Origin: a virus
DNA: 36,191 nt
IMG/VR virus record: IMGVR_UViG_3300044511_000068
Coordinates: 1 to 36,191 of that record
Reading direction: 5' to 3' (one strand)
Shown: piece by piece, positions 17,101-24,859 of the stretch
How positions within the stretch are numbered: position 1 is the first letter of the stretch
Layout: each line of letters starts with the position of its first letter
Program-made: the position numbers and the translations under genes
Notes under the pieces: model-generated
Seen by the model: the letters and a program-made list of their open reading frames with translations, nothing else
Told to the model about the DNA's origin: nothing
Databases searched by the model: none

Positions 17101-20001
17101 CTCGAGTAGCCTATCTTGAAACTTCAACTGTAGTTGAACTACTTCAGGGGAAGCAGGCCCTCCAATCGAGGAAACTAAATTGCTTAATACTCTATCTGCT
17201 TTATTAACATTAGCTGTTTGGACCTTAGCTCTAGAGGCTGCGGTTCCTAATGCGTAGAGGTTTTTGGCCGCGAGCAGGGATATATCAGCTACTTTTTTAA
17301 ATACTTCAACTGTCCCACCTTGTGAGTCGAATAACTCTTTAAGTCTTATACTCTTCTCTTTAGGAGAGAGATTTAGCTTCATTATACTAGCTATCCCAGT
17401 ACTTAAGTTATTAATGAAATCTCTTTGACTATTATCTAGTTGCGAGTAAGCTTGAACTGAGCTGCTAGACAAGTTCGTTATCTGCTGCCCTAAGGCTAAG
17501 AATCGTGTCCCTGTTTCTCTAGCGGCTAGAGAAGTATCTCCCATAGTTCCTGCTAAACTAGCTACACTGGAAAAAACTTCATTCATACTCTGAAATTCTT
17601 TTTTACTAGTAGTAATCCCTTGTATAAAATCTTTTGCATTGTCGCTAAGTATTTTTTCACTGGCTCCTAACTTTGCTAAGTTTACTGCAGTTTCTATGCT
17701 TACTCCGCTTACTTTTTCTATCTCATCCATCATGGTTTGAAAAGCAGCGCGAGCTGTTGCCTGGATTGTTGAGTTGGGAGCAGATAAATCAGGTAGAACT
17801 TCCTCCTCCATTTTGCTAAAGGACTTAAACCCTTTCTTACGACTAAACTCGTTCAAGGCAGCCAATTGATTTCCGCTTAAGTTTGATAGCATTTTATCAA
17901 GGATGGTGCGTATATCATCGTCTTGTCCAAACCCAAAAGTAGACTTTATCCTCTCCCATTGTCTAGAGAGCGCGCCCTCTCCCTCCTTAGACATAGCCTC
18001 GCCATAAGATACACCTGCCTCTCTCAAGCTATCAAAAGCCTCCTTCCGTACCCTTAAAGCGTTTACATTAGCTGTAAAGAAGTCGTCAAAATTTAAAGCT
18101 TTTTTTACATTTTTCAATGCTTCCGCATATGAATCTAGGCTGTCTTTCGCATCATTTAAATACTTAGAGTTTTTAGAAAGAGCGTCATTAGTAAGGCCAA
18201 ACTTATCGGCTAAAGCCCCCAATACGGGTAACCCCACAGCAGCTATAGCCATGTAAATGTTGAGGGCGCTCAAAGCTCGGGCAAGTACTGCAGTTAGAAC
18301 ACCAGCTCTGGCTCTTAGTCTGTGGAAAGACATCCCTACCTTATCTAGTATACCGCCTGTAGCAATCATCTCGGTATTGATTAAACGCCAAGCTGCTCTG
18401 AGAGAGAAGTTCTCTGCTAATGCTATAGCATTAGCTCGCGTAGTAGCAAGCCTTAACTGGTTTGTTACGCCTTCTTTATCCTTTAGTAGTTTTATAGCCT
18501 TCTCATCATTCGCTAATACTAAAGCCGCTTGAGTGTTGACCGCTGTTATTGCTTGTCCTAGATTTGATGCAGAGGACTGTAGTTGATTAAAGCCTTCGTT
18601 TAAGTTTTTTAGGTGTTGAGTACTTTTCTCTATGGCGGCGTCTACCTGCTCGACAGTACTGAAGGTACTTCTCCCATAAGTTACCCCCACCTCTCCTCCA
18701 GCTACTCGCTCCCTGCGCTCTTGTAAGCTGCCAAGGCGGGTTTTTGTTGCTGTTATTTGCTTGGTTATTTCATTGGCTGTATGCTTTAAGGTTTTTTCGA
18801 GCTGGTCTGCAGGCAGGTCTAATAAACTGCTAAAGCTTTCTCTAACTTTCGATCCTTTAGCGAATAAACTGGCAACACTGTCAATAGTTTTCGCGGCAGC
18901 TTGCTTGGCATTGAGAGTGTCTTGTCTTAAAAGCTCTTTTCTCTCCGCTATATTTTTTTCTAGATGGTCTAGCGAAACTTTATAGGAGCGTGCTTGCGTT
19001 TCTAAAGCATCTAACTGTGCCGCCCCATAATTCTTCATTGCAGGTATAGCTTGTCGTACTAGTAAAGATACTATGGCTAATAGCCCTGCTAAGAGTGCTG
19101 TAGGGGATTGGGATAGCGCGGTAATAAATGGAGCTATTGTGGTAGTTAGGCCAGCCCCTATCGTAGTTAATACATTAATAACGCTCGAGCTTAGTTGAGA
19201 GAAAGCATTGGCAGGTAGATTCTCTAAATCTCCATACTTTTTATTAGTTTGATCAAGTACTCCGTTAACAAAAGCTTGCCGCCTTTCAAAGTCAGTTAGA
19301 GCAGTCGCAGTTTTGCCTAGGTTTTTGGCATACTCGCGGTTAACATCATTAACCTTTACCATTATACCTAATTCATCTAATAGCTCGGGCTCTATCTTTA
19401 CCGTACCCCTAAATATTCTATTTAGGCTGTCTGTCATATCGCGGCCCATAGCTAAACTAGCCCCTTTAGCCGCTTTTGTAAGCCCAGTAATCTGCTTAGC
19501 ATTAAGACCTGCTGAAGCTGCTAAGTTTACACTACTAAGCGCGTCTTTTAAAGTAACCGCCCCTTCTGTTATGGCATTAACTTGTCGAGCCATTGCATTA
19601 AGACTAGTACCTACAGTCCCTGACATTATAGTGGCTGCTCGCGTCATTAGAGCAAAATCCATTGATCGAGATAGGGCGTTAAAAGCGGTACTAACAGCAA
19701 AGATGTTAGCCGCAAATGTAGCATATAGCTGCACTAACCCGCCTAATCCTTGCGCTTGACGTGCGAAGTCCCTAGAAGCCCCACGAGCATTACCCGCCGC
19801 AGTACCTCTACCGATGCCTGTAGAAACCCCTCCGGAAGACAAAAGAGCCGCATCTGCGGCTCTCGATCCAGTTCCAGAAGAGCCGGCTTTCCTAGATCTC
19901 TCTAACTTATCTAGTTCTTTATTGGCACGCTTAGCCTGGCTTTCAGCTTCCCGCAAGCCTTTGGTGTTTACGTCAATAGTAACTGTTCTATCAGCAGTCA
20001 T
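14173..20001 (-). CDS. H: Tape measure protein (lambda H-like)
   Basis: About 1,942 residues from the ATG at 20001 (MTADRTVTIDVNTKG), chosen because AGGA lies seven bases upstream; in-frame ATGs at 20007 and 20064 have no well-placed site. It opens with a charged helix (EAESQAKRANKELDKLERSR), then hydrophobic stretches near residues 100-125, 270-320 (LLAGLLAIVSLLVRQAIP) and 570-600, suited to membrane passage. Long coiled-coil sections follow, for example around 1150-1220. The C-terminal part (AEKGGVIGPKGVYNLPTHAY, then GGI...FGEGSQNEAFVPLPDN) is the conserved end of many tape measures. Near residues 1660-1720 two short blocks are duplicated (YVDPNAKP twice, KMLQDSTSG twice). It sets tail length, here roughly 290 nm by the usual rule, and is packed by the G/GT chaperones encoded next door. 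Confidence 0.95.
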   Translation of the reverse strand: MTADRTVTIDVNTKGLREAESQAKRANKELDKLERSRKAGSSGTGSRAADAALLSSGGVSTGIGRGTAAGNARGASRDFARQAQGLGGLVQLYATFAANIFAVSTAFNALSRSMDFALMTRAATIMSGTVGTSLNAMARQVNAITEGAVTLKDALSSVNLAASAGLNAKQITGLTKAAKGASLAMGRDMTDSLNRIFRGTVKIEPELLDELGIMVKVNDVNREYAKNLGKTATALTDFERRQAFVNGVLDQTNKKYGDLENLPANAFSQLSSSVINVLTTIGAGLTTTIAPFITALSQSPTALLAGLLAIVSLLVRQAIPAMKNYGAAQLDALETQARSYKVSLDHLEKNIAERKELLRQDTLNAKQAAAKTIDSVASLFAKGSKVRESFSSLLDLPADQLEKTLKHTANEITKQITATKTRLGSLQERRERVAGGEVGVTYGRSTFSTVEQVDAAIEKSTQHLKNLNEGFNQLQSSASNLGQAITAVNTQAALVLANDEKAIKLLKDKEGVTNQLRLATTRANAIALAENFSLRAAWRLINTEMIATGGILDKVGMSFHRLRARAGVLTAVLARALSALNIYMAIAAVGLPVLGALADKFGLTNDALSKNSKYLNDAKDSLDSYAEALKNVKKALNFDDFFTANVNALRVRKEAFDSLREAGVSYGEAMSKEGEGALSRQWERIKSTFGFGQDDDIRTILDKMLSNLSGNQLAALNEFSRKKGFKSFSKMEEEVLPDLSAPNSTIQATARAAFQTMMDEIEKVSGVSIETAVNLAKLGASEKILSDNAKDFIQGITTSKKEFQSMNEVFSSVASLAGTMGDTSLAARETGTRFLALGQQITNLSSSSVQAYSQLDNSQRDFINNLSTGIASIMKLNLSPKEKSIRLKELFDSQGGTVEVFKKVADISLLAAKNLYALGTAASRAKVQTANVNKADRVLSNLVSSIGGPASPEVVQLQLKFQDRLLEIQLASLNVQLKMLQKTAESDKEIFQLRLKAAGPIGLGLDASATPREVLNAVSLRIQELAKMPESSPREARRKEFEFSQVMPLFDLAAKALSSENMNKAAASELKSEKAVLETQKTTPIEKWLSTFDAISAGEARTHQLKAEARTRSLEIEDFNLSIQDATLGVTLLSTELNKLVKDTAQKKHALDITGAENLLTNLTDKQKKIEEELGKTKNKIPQEIDALKAASDQVAREIEQAKIKVKMLQRDSEHLTMAEKNQRDILIRNRFLESIEQFTTSLSSAADFILKYVDHLVSNHPRENKKALASLNNLSPLLKEQAAALEIDKEKRLQPIKDRLKNTQVPHDIYALRQEIFDVELKTANALYEIYEKQLLIYKQRRSLEMKEAESYNGSITDTFAKIFSRSNMEYAGEIFVTALDDKIKNIPSTMEQAAIGLADSIDKSVDLFMDLLKQSKNMTGKEFIGALGSGIRNILAESVASMASNTLKQALYGGIRGAVNKLFGIEIKTDAEKQADALINSQRGLKEAIVNLTTAFDNYVKSFNREGVVKAEAAADKADKLYPYVDPNAKPLRVDKLYPSAQLFPYVDPNAKPISETTLLPPAYLEAVSKEEREFNRAMGVDQERLYREEIELEERMRVAELNYINKLNQADWPESVKLQLSPALAPQKGLPFFNQALDKYYKYRGDPGMYGYLPSQSTPTGIIQIEGDPIQAEFGKMLQDSTSGNILREVDPIQNGFDKMLQDSTSGLDKMDTSVVGVTENLSRLSLVLENRASTAASEAATATPLQGIGASASSTGVFPQKEQDKVEQQIARGLGSSISGGIRTALQGDSIISNVFANTLGIFMNAAITKAVMLAFAEKGGVIGPKGVYNLPTHAYAQGGIATSPQLAIFGEGSQNEAFVPLPDNRSIPVTLKGSSGGITMGDTSIQVNVSVQKDGTTETKSNVDVASEFGKQLSAAVKQTVQAELIKQRKPGGLLYR

Positions 20002-20011
20002 AGCCATTTCC

Positions 20012-20802
20012 TTATTTGGTACGTTTAATGTTACGTTTATTAGACTGTAGGTTGTTAATCTCAACCTTCTCGATATTGTCTATTAACGAAATTAAGTCAT
20101 ACATAAACAATCTATCTTCATGAATGTTAAAAAGATCTAACACACTACTTACTAAGTGCAAGTCTTTACCTAAGTAAGTACCAGAGAAGGAATCTATATT
20201 GCTAGGTAGTCTACTATATACTTGCCATGCTTGTATTACTTCTGTGGGGAAGTCACTAACTTCTACGGGAATCTCATCTTCGAGGGGGGTGGAGCCTAAT
20301 TGCTCACACATATCAAAGTAAGACTCCTGTGTCATGCCCGCAGCTTTATTTTGGAAATACTGCTTTAAGTCTTGCTCGATTGTGCCGAACTGTAGGCCGT
20401 AAAATTTGCTAGGTCACCTACAACTTCCGTAACAAAGCTATCAAACTCATTAGAGTTTTTCATCATAACTAAAGCATTCTCTTCACTGTACTCTAGCTCA
20501 TCCTCTAAATTCTTTATGCCACTTAAATCTACTAACATAAGCTCATTTAAATAGCTGTATTTTAAGCCTGTCCACCCTTTTACTACAGAGTTTACATAAC
20601 TTTTTAAGAAAAGTTCCTCATTTAGCTCCTCTTCTGGTTGCCGAGTCCTTTTATTAAACTTAGTAGTTACACAGCCTTTGCGTAATTTAATCAGTTCTTC
20701 CCTCGACAGAAAGGATAGTTTAACCTTAAACCCGGATCTACCTGGGAAGTCAGCTTCTACGGTTTTTGAAGGGGTTAATAAAGATTGTAATGAGATTGCC
20801 AT
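20012..20802 (-). CDS. GT: Tail assembly chaperone GT, made by -1 frameshift
   Basis: A fusion read from 20802 to 20401, then re-reading base 20401 and continuing to 20012, for 263 residues. The zero frame ends ...DLANF at the heptamer A-AAT-TTT. After slipping back one base the frame continues YGLQFGTIEQDLKQYF and reads on without a stop through the T part (FDMCEQLGSTPLEDEIPVEV ... NIKRTK). In lambda, gpG and the rarer gpGT coat the tape measure and recruit tube subunits; the frameshift sets their ratio. Location between tail tube and tape measure, the split frame and a canonical slippery site all agree. The T frame has its own ATG at 20335, but that start would lose the conserved GTIEQDLKQYF segment. 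Confidence 0.9.
20365..20802 (-). CDS. G: Tail assembly chaperone G
   Basis: A 145-residue protein, the product of normal termination. It starts MAISLQSLLTPSKTVEADFP and contains FKVKLSFLSREELIKLRKGC and a charged middle (TRQPEEELNEELFLKSYV), a pattern shared by G-type chaperones of siphoviruses. The C-terminal 11 residues after Phe134 (TAYSSAQSSKT) are specific to the unshifted product. AAGG lies about eleven bases before the ATG, a longer spacing than its neighbours use. It should bind the tape measure during tail assembly and be absent from the mature particle. Confidence 0.88.
   Translation of the reverse strand: MAISLQSLLTPSKTVEADFPGRSGFKVKLSFLSREELIKLRKGCVTTKFNKRTRQPEEELNEELFLKSYVNSVVKGWTGLKYSYLNELMLVDLSGIKNLEDELEYSEENALVMMKNSNEFDSFVTEVVGDLANFTAYSSAQSSKT
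20401..20407 (-). promoter_or_regulatory. -1 ribosomal frameshift site A-AAT-TTT
   Basis: On the minus strand the heptamer AAATTTT sits with codons AAT-TTT in the G frame and AAA-TTT in the T frame. That is the X-XXY-YYZ form with full re-pairing at the first two codon positions after slippage. It lies 33 bases before the G stop, and the T frame is open across it. No strong downstream pseudoknot was identified by eye. Confidence 0.88.
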
Positions 20803-20825
20803 TTTTTATATTTTCCTTGTTTTAT

Positions 20826-20858
20826 TAGCTTATAGGGGTTTTTAACCCCTATAAGCTA
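20826..20858 (-). terminator. 15-bp stem-loop after the tail tube gene
   Basis: TAGCTTATAGGGGTT and AACCCCTATAAGCTA form a perfect 15-bp stem with a three-base loop, starting six bases past the tail tube stop and before gene G. Neither strand has a proper U-run after it. A partial terminator or mRNA 3' end that lets the abundant tube protein be expressed more than the genes downstream is the likely role. Confidence 0.6.
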
Positions 20859-20863
20859 CACAA

Positions 20864-22222
20864 TTAAGCGTGATAATATCTAACAGTTAAATCGTTAGTT
20901 TTAGTTAACTCATAAGAGCCACTAGAGCTATCAACGATACTACCTTGAGCATTAAAGTTAATGCTAGTGGAGACGACATCTTGAATATCAATACTAGGGA
21001 TTTGCAGTGATACACCTGGCATGGTTAGGTTAACCCGAGTAGTATTAGAGCTTCCACCTATAGCGATATCTAAGTAGAACTTAGTCTCTACGGTGTTAGC
21101 TGCTGCGGCCATCATATTGTTTAGTAGAGTGCTGGACTCGTTAGCTCCGGTTTTTAAGTATGCGTTTAAGCTACCACTAATAGCTCGGGTGCCGGTATAA
21201 TAACCTATAGCGTTATTAACAGTCCCTAAGGTTTCAGGGATTACATACTCAATATTGTTGCTGTACGTAAAAGAGCCTCCGGTTATAGGAATCGTATAAG
21301 TCGTGCCGCCAGCACCACCAATATTACTACGTAAGTCAATAGTACTTAACTTATTTGTAATATAGGTATCACTAGAAATACCGGCTGCGAAGGCCGTAGC
21401 ATAAGTAGAGGTGAAGGAGCCGTTCGACACATAAGTACTAGTTCCGTAAGTATCTGTCACATCCTCAGCACTATTAGCAAAGCCTGACCACGCTATAGTA
21501 GAAATACCCGTTAGATCCATGGATACTTCAGCTTGGTTAACCGCAGCACGGTTCAGTCTATACACTGTGTTATCTACGATAAAGAATAGGTAAAACTCTT
21601 GTAGTTGGTTTACATCAGAACCGCTAGTACCTGCTAAAGCATATGCAGGGGTTTCTACCCACTGACCTTTATAAGCTTTGGCTCCGGTAGCGGTTATAGC
21701 CCCAGGAGCTACTTTAGTGTTTAAATCTACTACAATTGCTGTAGAGCTAGTAACAGTAGTTACCTTGTACATACTGTTTAATGCAGTAGGAGTTAAGCCC
21801 GTGAAGGTGACGGCATCCCCCACAGCTAAGTTGTGTGCGGCGCTAGTGGTTACAGCTAAAGTGTAGCCTTCCGTTGCACTGCCTGAGCTAGTTGCAGTAC
21901 TGACAGTTACACCAGTACTGTCAATAGCTTTAGCGCCTAACATTGCATTCCACAAATAAGATTCAGGGGCTTTAACATTAGTCGCCTTGTACGGGCGGAT
22001 ATAAGTGCTTAGGCTCCATTCAGCAGCATTTAACTTAGTGTTAAAAGCGCGCTGGCCTCTAACGGGGGAAGAACCTGCTTCACTTAATTGAATCGTTTGC
22101 TGTTCCGCGCTTTGGCTAAAACTATACCCGTCTAAGATTTGAATTTCAAAACAAGTGGCCGCCGCTGGTACAGCTGCGGTACTAAAATAGCATCTAGTAT
22201 TTCTAGAAAGATTAACGGCCAT
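20864..22222 (-). CDS. V: Major tail tube protein
   Basis: A 452-residue protein in the position of lambda V. The N-terminus (MAVNLSRNTRCYFST) is followed by FEIQILDGYSFSQSAEQQTI and QRAFNTKLNAAEWSLSTYIR, as in tail tube proteins of this class. Residues about 104-168 form an insertion (TSAAHNLAVGDAVTFTGL ... VTSSTAIVVDL) that resembles a repeat module in the J C-terminus. The C-terminal part (QIPSIDIQDVVSTSINFNAQ, ending NDLTVRYYHA) closes the beta-barrel type fold. It should polymerise into the tail tube. The AGGAGG site is six bases before ATG, but lies inside an inverted repeat. Length is well above the lambda subunit (246 residues), consistent with extra surface domains. Confidence 0.9.
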   Translation of the reverse strand: MAVNLSRNTRCYFSTAAVPAAATCFEIQILDGYSFSQSAEQQTIQLSEAGSSPVRGQRAFNTKLNAAEWSLSTYIRPYKATNVKAPESYLWNAMLGAKAIDSTGVTVSTATSSGSATEGYTLAVTTSAAHNLAVGDAVTFTGLTPTALNSMYKVTTVTSSTAIVVDLNTKVAPGAITATGAKAYKGQWVETPAYALAGTSGSDVNQLQEFYLFFIVDNTVYRLNRAAVNQAEVSMDLTGISTIAWSGFANSAEDVTDTYGTSTYVSNGSFTSTYATAFAAGISSDTYITNKLSTIDLRSNIGGAGGTTYTIPITGGSFTYSNNIEYVIPETLGTVNNAIGYYTGTRAISGSLNAYLKTGANESSTLLNNMMAAAANTVETKFYLDIAIGGSSNTTRVNLTMPGVSLQIPSIDIQDVVSTSINFNAQGSIVDSSSGSYELTKTNDLTVRYYHA

Positions 22223-22238
22223 ATAGGACCTCCTATAT
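22221..22238 (-). promoter_or_regulatory. Ribosome site of tail tube gene inside an inverted repeat
   Basis: On the minus strand ATATAGG-AGGT-CCTATAT can form a seven-bp stem with a four-base loop that encloses the AGGAGG and reaches into the start codon at 22222. This would mask the ribosome site when folded. The stem is AU-rich and may be weak. Confidence 0.5.
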
Positions 22239-22277
22239 ATCTCGTAGTATTTTTGTTAATGTTTACTAACAGCTATA

Positions 22278-22712
22278 CTACACTTGATATCTGACTGATA
22301 GATTTATTTCCCCCACCCCATATGGAGTTAATAAGCCTTCATCTGTTACAATTGATGTTATTAAAATTTCTTCTGTACTTCTACCGTCGGCTAATACTAG
22401 TCTTTCGTTTTTTGAAATTACAGTTTCAACATCCTGAATAAGCGTTTCCAATCGTTCACTTGCGTCTTCCCCGTATACATATAGCTTAATAGCAATGCTA
22501 AGAAATCCCCACTTAAACATAGCGGGGTGGTATTCTCTAGTTTCTGTTCCTGTTACTACACATAGGTAGGGAAAGTCTTGTATTTCATCCCAAAATTTTA
22601 ACTTTGTGGTTGAATTAACGCCATAAAGATTTGTGCTGTAGGGGGATGTTCCGTTCAACAACGTATTAAATTTCTCGCTAAGAGCCTTAGCTATTTGGGA
22701 TCGGGCACTCAT
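22278..22712 (-). CDS. U: Tail terminator protein (lambda U-like)
   Basis: A 144-residue protein directly before the tail tube gene, the place of lambda U. The sequence shows an alpha-beta pattern: an N-terminal helix (SQIAKALSEKFNTLLNG), LKFWDEIQDFPYLCVVTGTE, AIKLYVYGEDASERLETLIQ and the closing strand GEINLSVRYQV. This pattern of FPYLCVV..GTE, W-x-F-L-x-I-x-I-x-L-Y-V and a terminal beta strand fits tail terminators, which form a hexameric cap that ends tube growth and meets the head connector. GGAG lies seven bases before the ATG, and a strong promoter stands just upstream. Confidence 0.82.
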   Translation of the reverse strand: MSARSQIAKALSEKFNTLLNGTSPYSTNLYGVNSTTKLKFWDEIQDFPYLCVVTGTETREYHPAMFKWGFLSIAIKLYVYGEDASERLETLIQDVETVISKNERLVLADGRSTEEILITSIVTDEGLLTPYGVGEINLSVRYQV

Positions 22713-22736
22713 AGATAGTCTCCATTTTGTATACTA

Positions 22737-22765
22737 ATTATACCTTATAAGCAAGAAAAAGTCAA
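22737..22765 (-). promoter_or_regulatory. Sigma70-like promoter before the tail terminator gene
   Basis: On the minus strand TTGACT, a 17-base spacer and TATAAT, preceded by an AT-rich stretch. The -10 box is 25 bases from the gene start and the element lies in the 68-bp gap between genes. It shares TTTTTC in the spacer and AAGG before TATAAT with the promoter at 28863-28891. Confidence 0.8.
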
Positions 22766-22780
22766 CTATTTTATTTGTAG

Positions 22781-24298
22781 CTATACAATTACTGCCTTAA
22801 GTCTTGCGATGGTTAGCATTGAGGCTACCTCCCTGACTGACTTAACTATAAGAGCTCTTGGATCTCTTTGAGTCGACCCTTGCTTATACCCCGGCTCAAA
22901 TGTTTGGTAGGGATACTTCATATAGGATAGAAAAGCATTTACAGTATTACGCCTATTATCGTAAGCTAAAGCTTTTAGCTCTACACTATTAGCAAATCTA
23001 CCAGATCTATTAACTAGCCTTGGTTCTCGCATATTTGCAACTACTTTAGCGGTTAGTTGCGCACTTATTAAAGCCTGCAAATTTACTACAGATTGAAAAC
23101 GCCCCCTAGTGTCTTGTAGCCTAGTAGGGGCCTTTTTCAGGTCGGCTTTAAATTTTTTATTACTTATTGTAGGGGCTAGGCTAACTTTATTTGCTTTAGT
23201 CTTAGCCTTAATTATTTTTGTGGCTTGTACCTCTTTTAGAGGGTTACCTAGTAAGGTATCAACTACATTATTTGCGATAGACTCCTTAATAGTAGGAGAA
23301 AGTCTTAGGTCTAAAATATCTTTTATAAGTTGGTTGCGCAGCTTACTATCTATCACAGACTCTATCTTACTACCATAGAGTATCCGGTTTTCTACCGATT
23401 CTTGCAGTATAATTATATTAGCACTAATTTTTGCTAAACCAGGCCGCACTTGTTTTACTACTTCTGACTCTACTATAATATTTCCGTAAGTCGATCTAGT
23501 TTCTAACTCTTGTAGCAGATCTTTTACCATTGAGGTATAGTCGGAGCTAAGTTTTTTAACTTTTTTTATGTTTGCGTCAGGTATATCGCCCAGCCCGAGC
23601 ATAATAGATTGCTCAATAGTGTGAGTTAACTTTCCTTCGGAGATTTTTCCATCTTCTAGGACTGAAGAAATATTGGTTAATTTTAATTCTTTTAAAGCTT
23701 GCTTTTTTATATCGGGGGAGGGGCTATTTAAAACCCTAGTGTAATAAGATAGTAGTTCTGTGGTTAGTAACCTGTCTACTTTAGCAGCACCATCAGGACT
23801 CTTAAAGCATTCTAAAGCTTCCTTTACAAGGTTTAACTTTATTTGTAAAGGGGTCTTAGCTAGGGTAGATTTGCTAGCTAAATGCCCCCTATCTAAAATA
23901 ATCCCTAGGGCTGCGCTAACTTTAGTATTTAGTTCCGTAAGTAGTCGTTGGCCTGCATGCTCGAAGGAAGAAAAGAGTACTCCAATAATCTCTTTATTAT
24001 GTGTAATGGCTAAAGGGCCTCTCTTAAGCTTCGCCGTTATTTGCTCGGCAGTTGATCTATTAAATGCACTCATACTCAGTTTGGAGTAATTAGCACATAC
24101 ACTATCTACAGCTTTTCGAAGTATCGAAGTATCAATACCTAAGTGATTAAAGGTTAGTTTAAAAGTGTTCAAATCTATAGGGACATAGTGGGGGCGCTTA
24201 TTTAACTCCACCCTAGCCGCTATTTTTGCACGACTAGCAATTAACTCTAACCGCCTCCCGAACCCTCCAGCTTTTTGTGCGCTCTGTACGTTTGTCAT
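22781..24298 (-). CDS. Neck or tail-completion protein candidate, large (505 aa)
   Basis: I do not recognise most of this 505-residue protein. It is basic and mostly helical, with many K-rich helices (residues about 150-370) and few hydrophobic stretches. The C-terminal 100 residues (VANMREPRLVNRSGRFANSV, then LSYMKYPYQTFEPGYK) look like the HK97 gp10/lambda Z type of neck proteins, where a (S/T)GR(L/F)..S motif and a Y-P-Y..-F-E-P loop recur. It stands between connector and tail terminator, exactly where those 130-200 residue proteins are encoded. The extra 400 N-terminal residues are unusual. The ATG overlaps the connector stop (TAATG). A fusion of an unknown domain to a neck protein is the best guess. 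Confidence 0.6.
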   Translation of the reverse strand: MTNVQSAQKAGGFGRRLELIASRAKIAARVELNKRPHYVPIDLNTFKLTFNHLGIDTSILRKAVDSVCANYSKLSMSAFNRSTAEQITAKLKRGPLAITHNKEIIGVLFSSFEHAGQRLLTELNTKVSAALGIILDRGHLASKSTLAKTPLQIKLNLVKEALECFKSPDGAAKVDRLLTTELLSYYTRVLNSPSPDIKKQALKELKLTNISSVLEDGKISEGKLTHTIEQSIMLGLGDIPDANIKKVKKLSSDYTSMVKDLLQELETRSTYGNIIVESEVVKQVRPGLAKISANIIILQESVENRILYGSKIESVIDSKLRNQLIKDILDLRLSPTIKESIANNVVDTLLGNPLKEVQATKIIKAKTKANKVSLAPTISNKKFKADLKKAPTRLQDTRGRFQSVVNLQALISAQLTAKVVANMREPRLVNRSGRFANSVELKALAYDNRRNTVNAFLSYMKYPYQTFEPGYKQGSTQRDPRALIVKSVREVASMLTIARLKAVIV

Positions 24299-24858
24299 TA
24301 CACTACCCTAAATAAGTCTAGTACTCGTTTAATATGGGCGGGTAAATCTGAGCTGGTAATATACTCCATAGTAACATTACCCGCAGTTTTGCGAGGAGTA
24401 TCTTCTTGTTTCATGTAGTACTTGACCAGGTCTAAGGTTGCTACTTTTAGAGCATTAGGAGCCTCTTTAAAGCCTCCTTTGTATTGAACCTTAAGCGCAT
24501 TAACTCCCTGGATATATTCACCGCGAGCAATAAAAATTCGATCCCGCTCAATATCCACGGCATAGTCTGTTCCTAAAGTCATAGCTGTATAAGTTGTGCC
24601 TAGGTCTGTGGAGTAGCTAACCCCTTCTACCTCCCTGATTGGGAACTCTTTAGTATAATAATAAGTTGAGCCCCCATTACTATACTCGGTTATAGTAGTG
24701 TACCCTCCACCAGCATAAGAATCTACAAAATTTCGACTACAATAAGTCTTAATAAGGTCACTTACATAAGCTATCACACTTATTAGTTTTTGGTCTTGTT
24801 CACTACTTGCTATACCTACATAGTCTTTATACTCGTTTAAAGTAATTAAATTAGGCAT
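24298..24858 (-). CDS. Head-tail connector (gp6-like adaptor)
   Basis: A 186-residue protein. The N-terminus LITLNEYKDYVGIASSEQDQ, then LISVIAYVSDLIKTYCSRNF, matches the start of HK97 gp6/SPP1 gp15-type adaptors: a short acidic motif followed by helices that pack against the portal. The middle is a beta-rich arm (EFPIREVEGVSYSTDLG, DRIFIARGEYIQGVNALKVQ), and the end is a helix (NALKVATLDLVKYYMKQED). Family members usually run 95-200 residues. Its position two bases after the membrane coiled-coil gene and before the neck protein agrees. It should form a ring under the portal that receives the tail. Confidence 0.85.
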   Translation of the reverse strand: MPNLITLNEYKDYVGIASSEQDQKLISVIAYVSDLIKTYCSRNFVDSYAGGGYTTITEYSNGGSTYYYTKEFPIREVEGVSYSTDLGTTYTAMTLGTDYAVDIERDRIFIARGEYIQGVNALKVQYKGGFKEAPNALKVATLDLVKYYMKQEDTPRKTAGNVTMEYITSSDLPAHIKRVLDLFRVV

Positions 24859-24859
24859 T

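Noticed and set aside
14173-20064. A longer tape measure starting at 20064
   Set aside because: The extra 21 residues overlap the T frame and look like chance coding; AGGA is placed for the ATG at 20001.
20012-20335. A separate 107-residue T gene from the ATG at 20335
   Set aside because: The T frame is open and conserved upstream to the AAATTTT heptamer, so a frameshift fusion explains it better than a second start.
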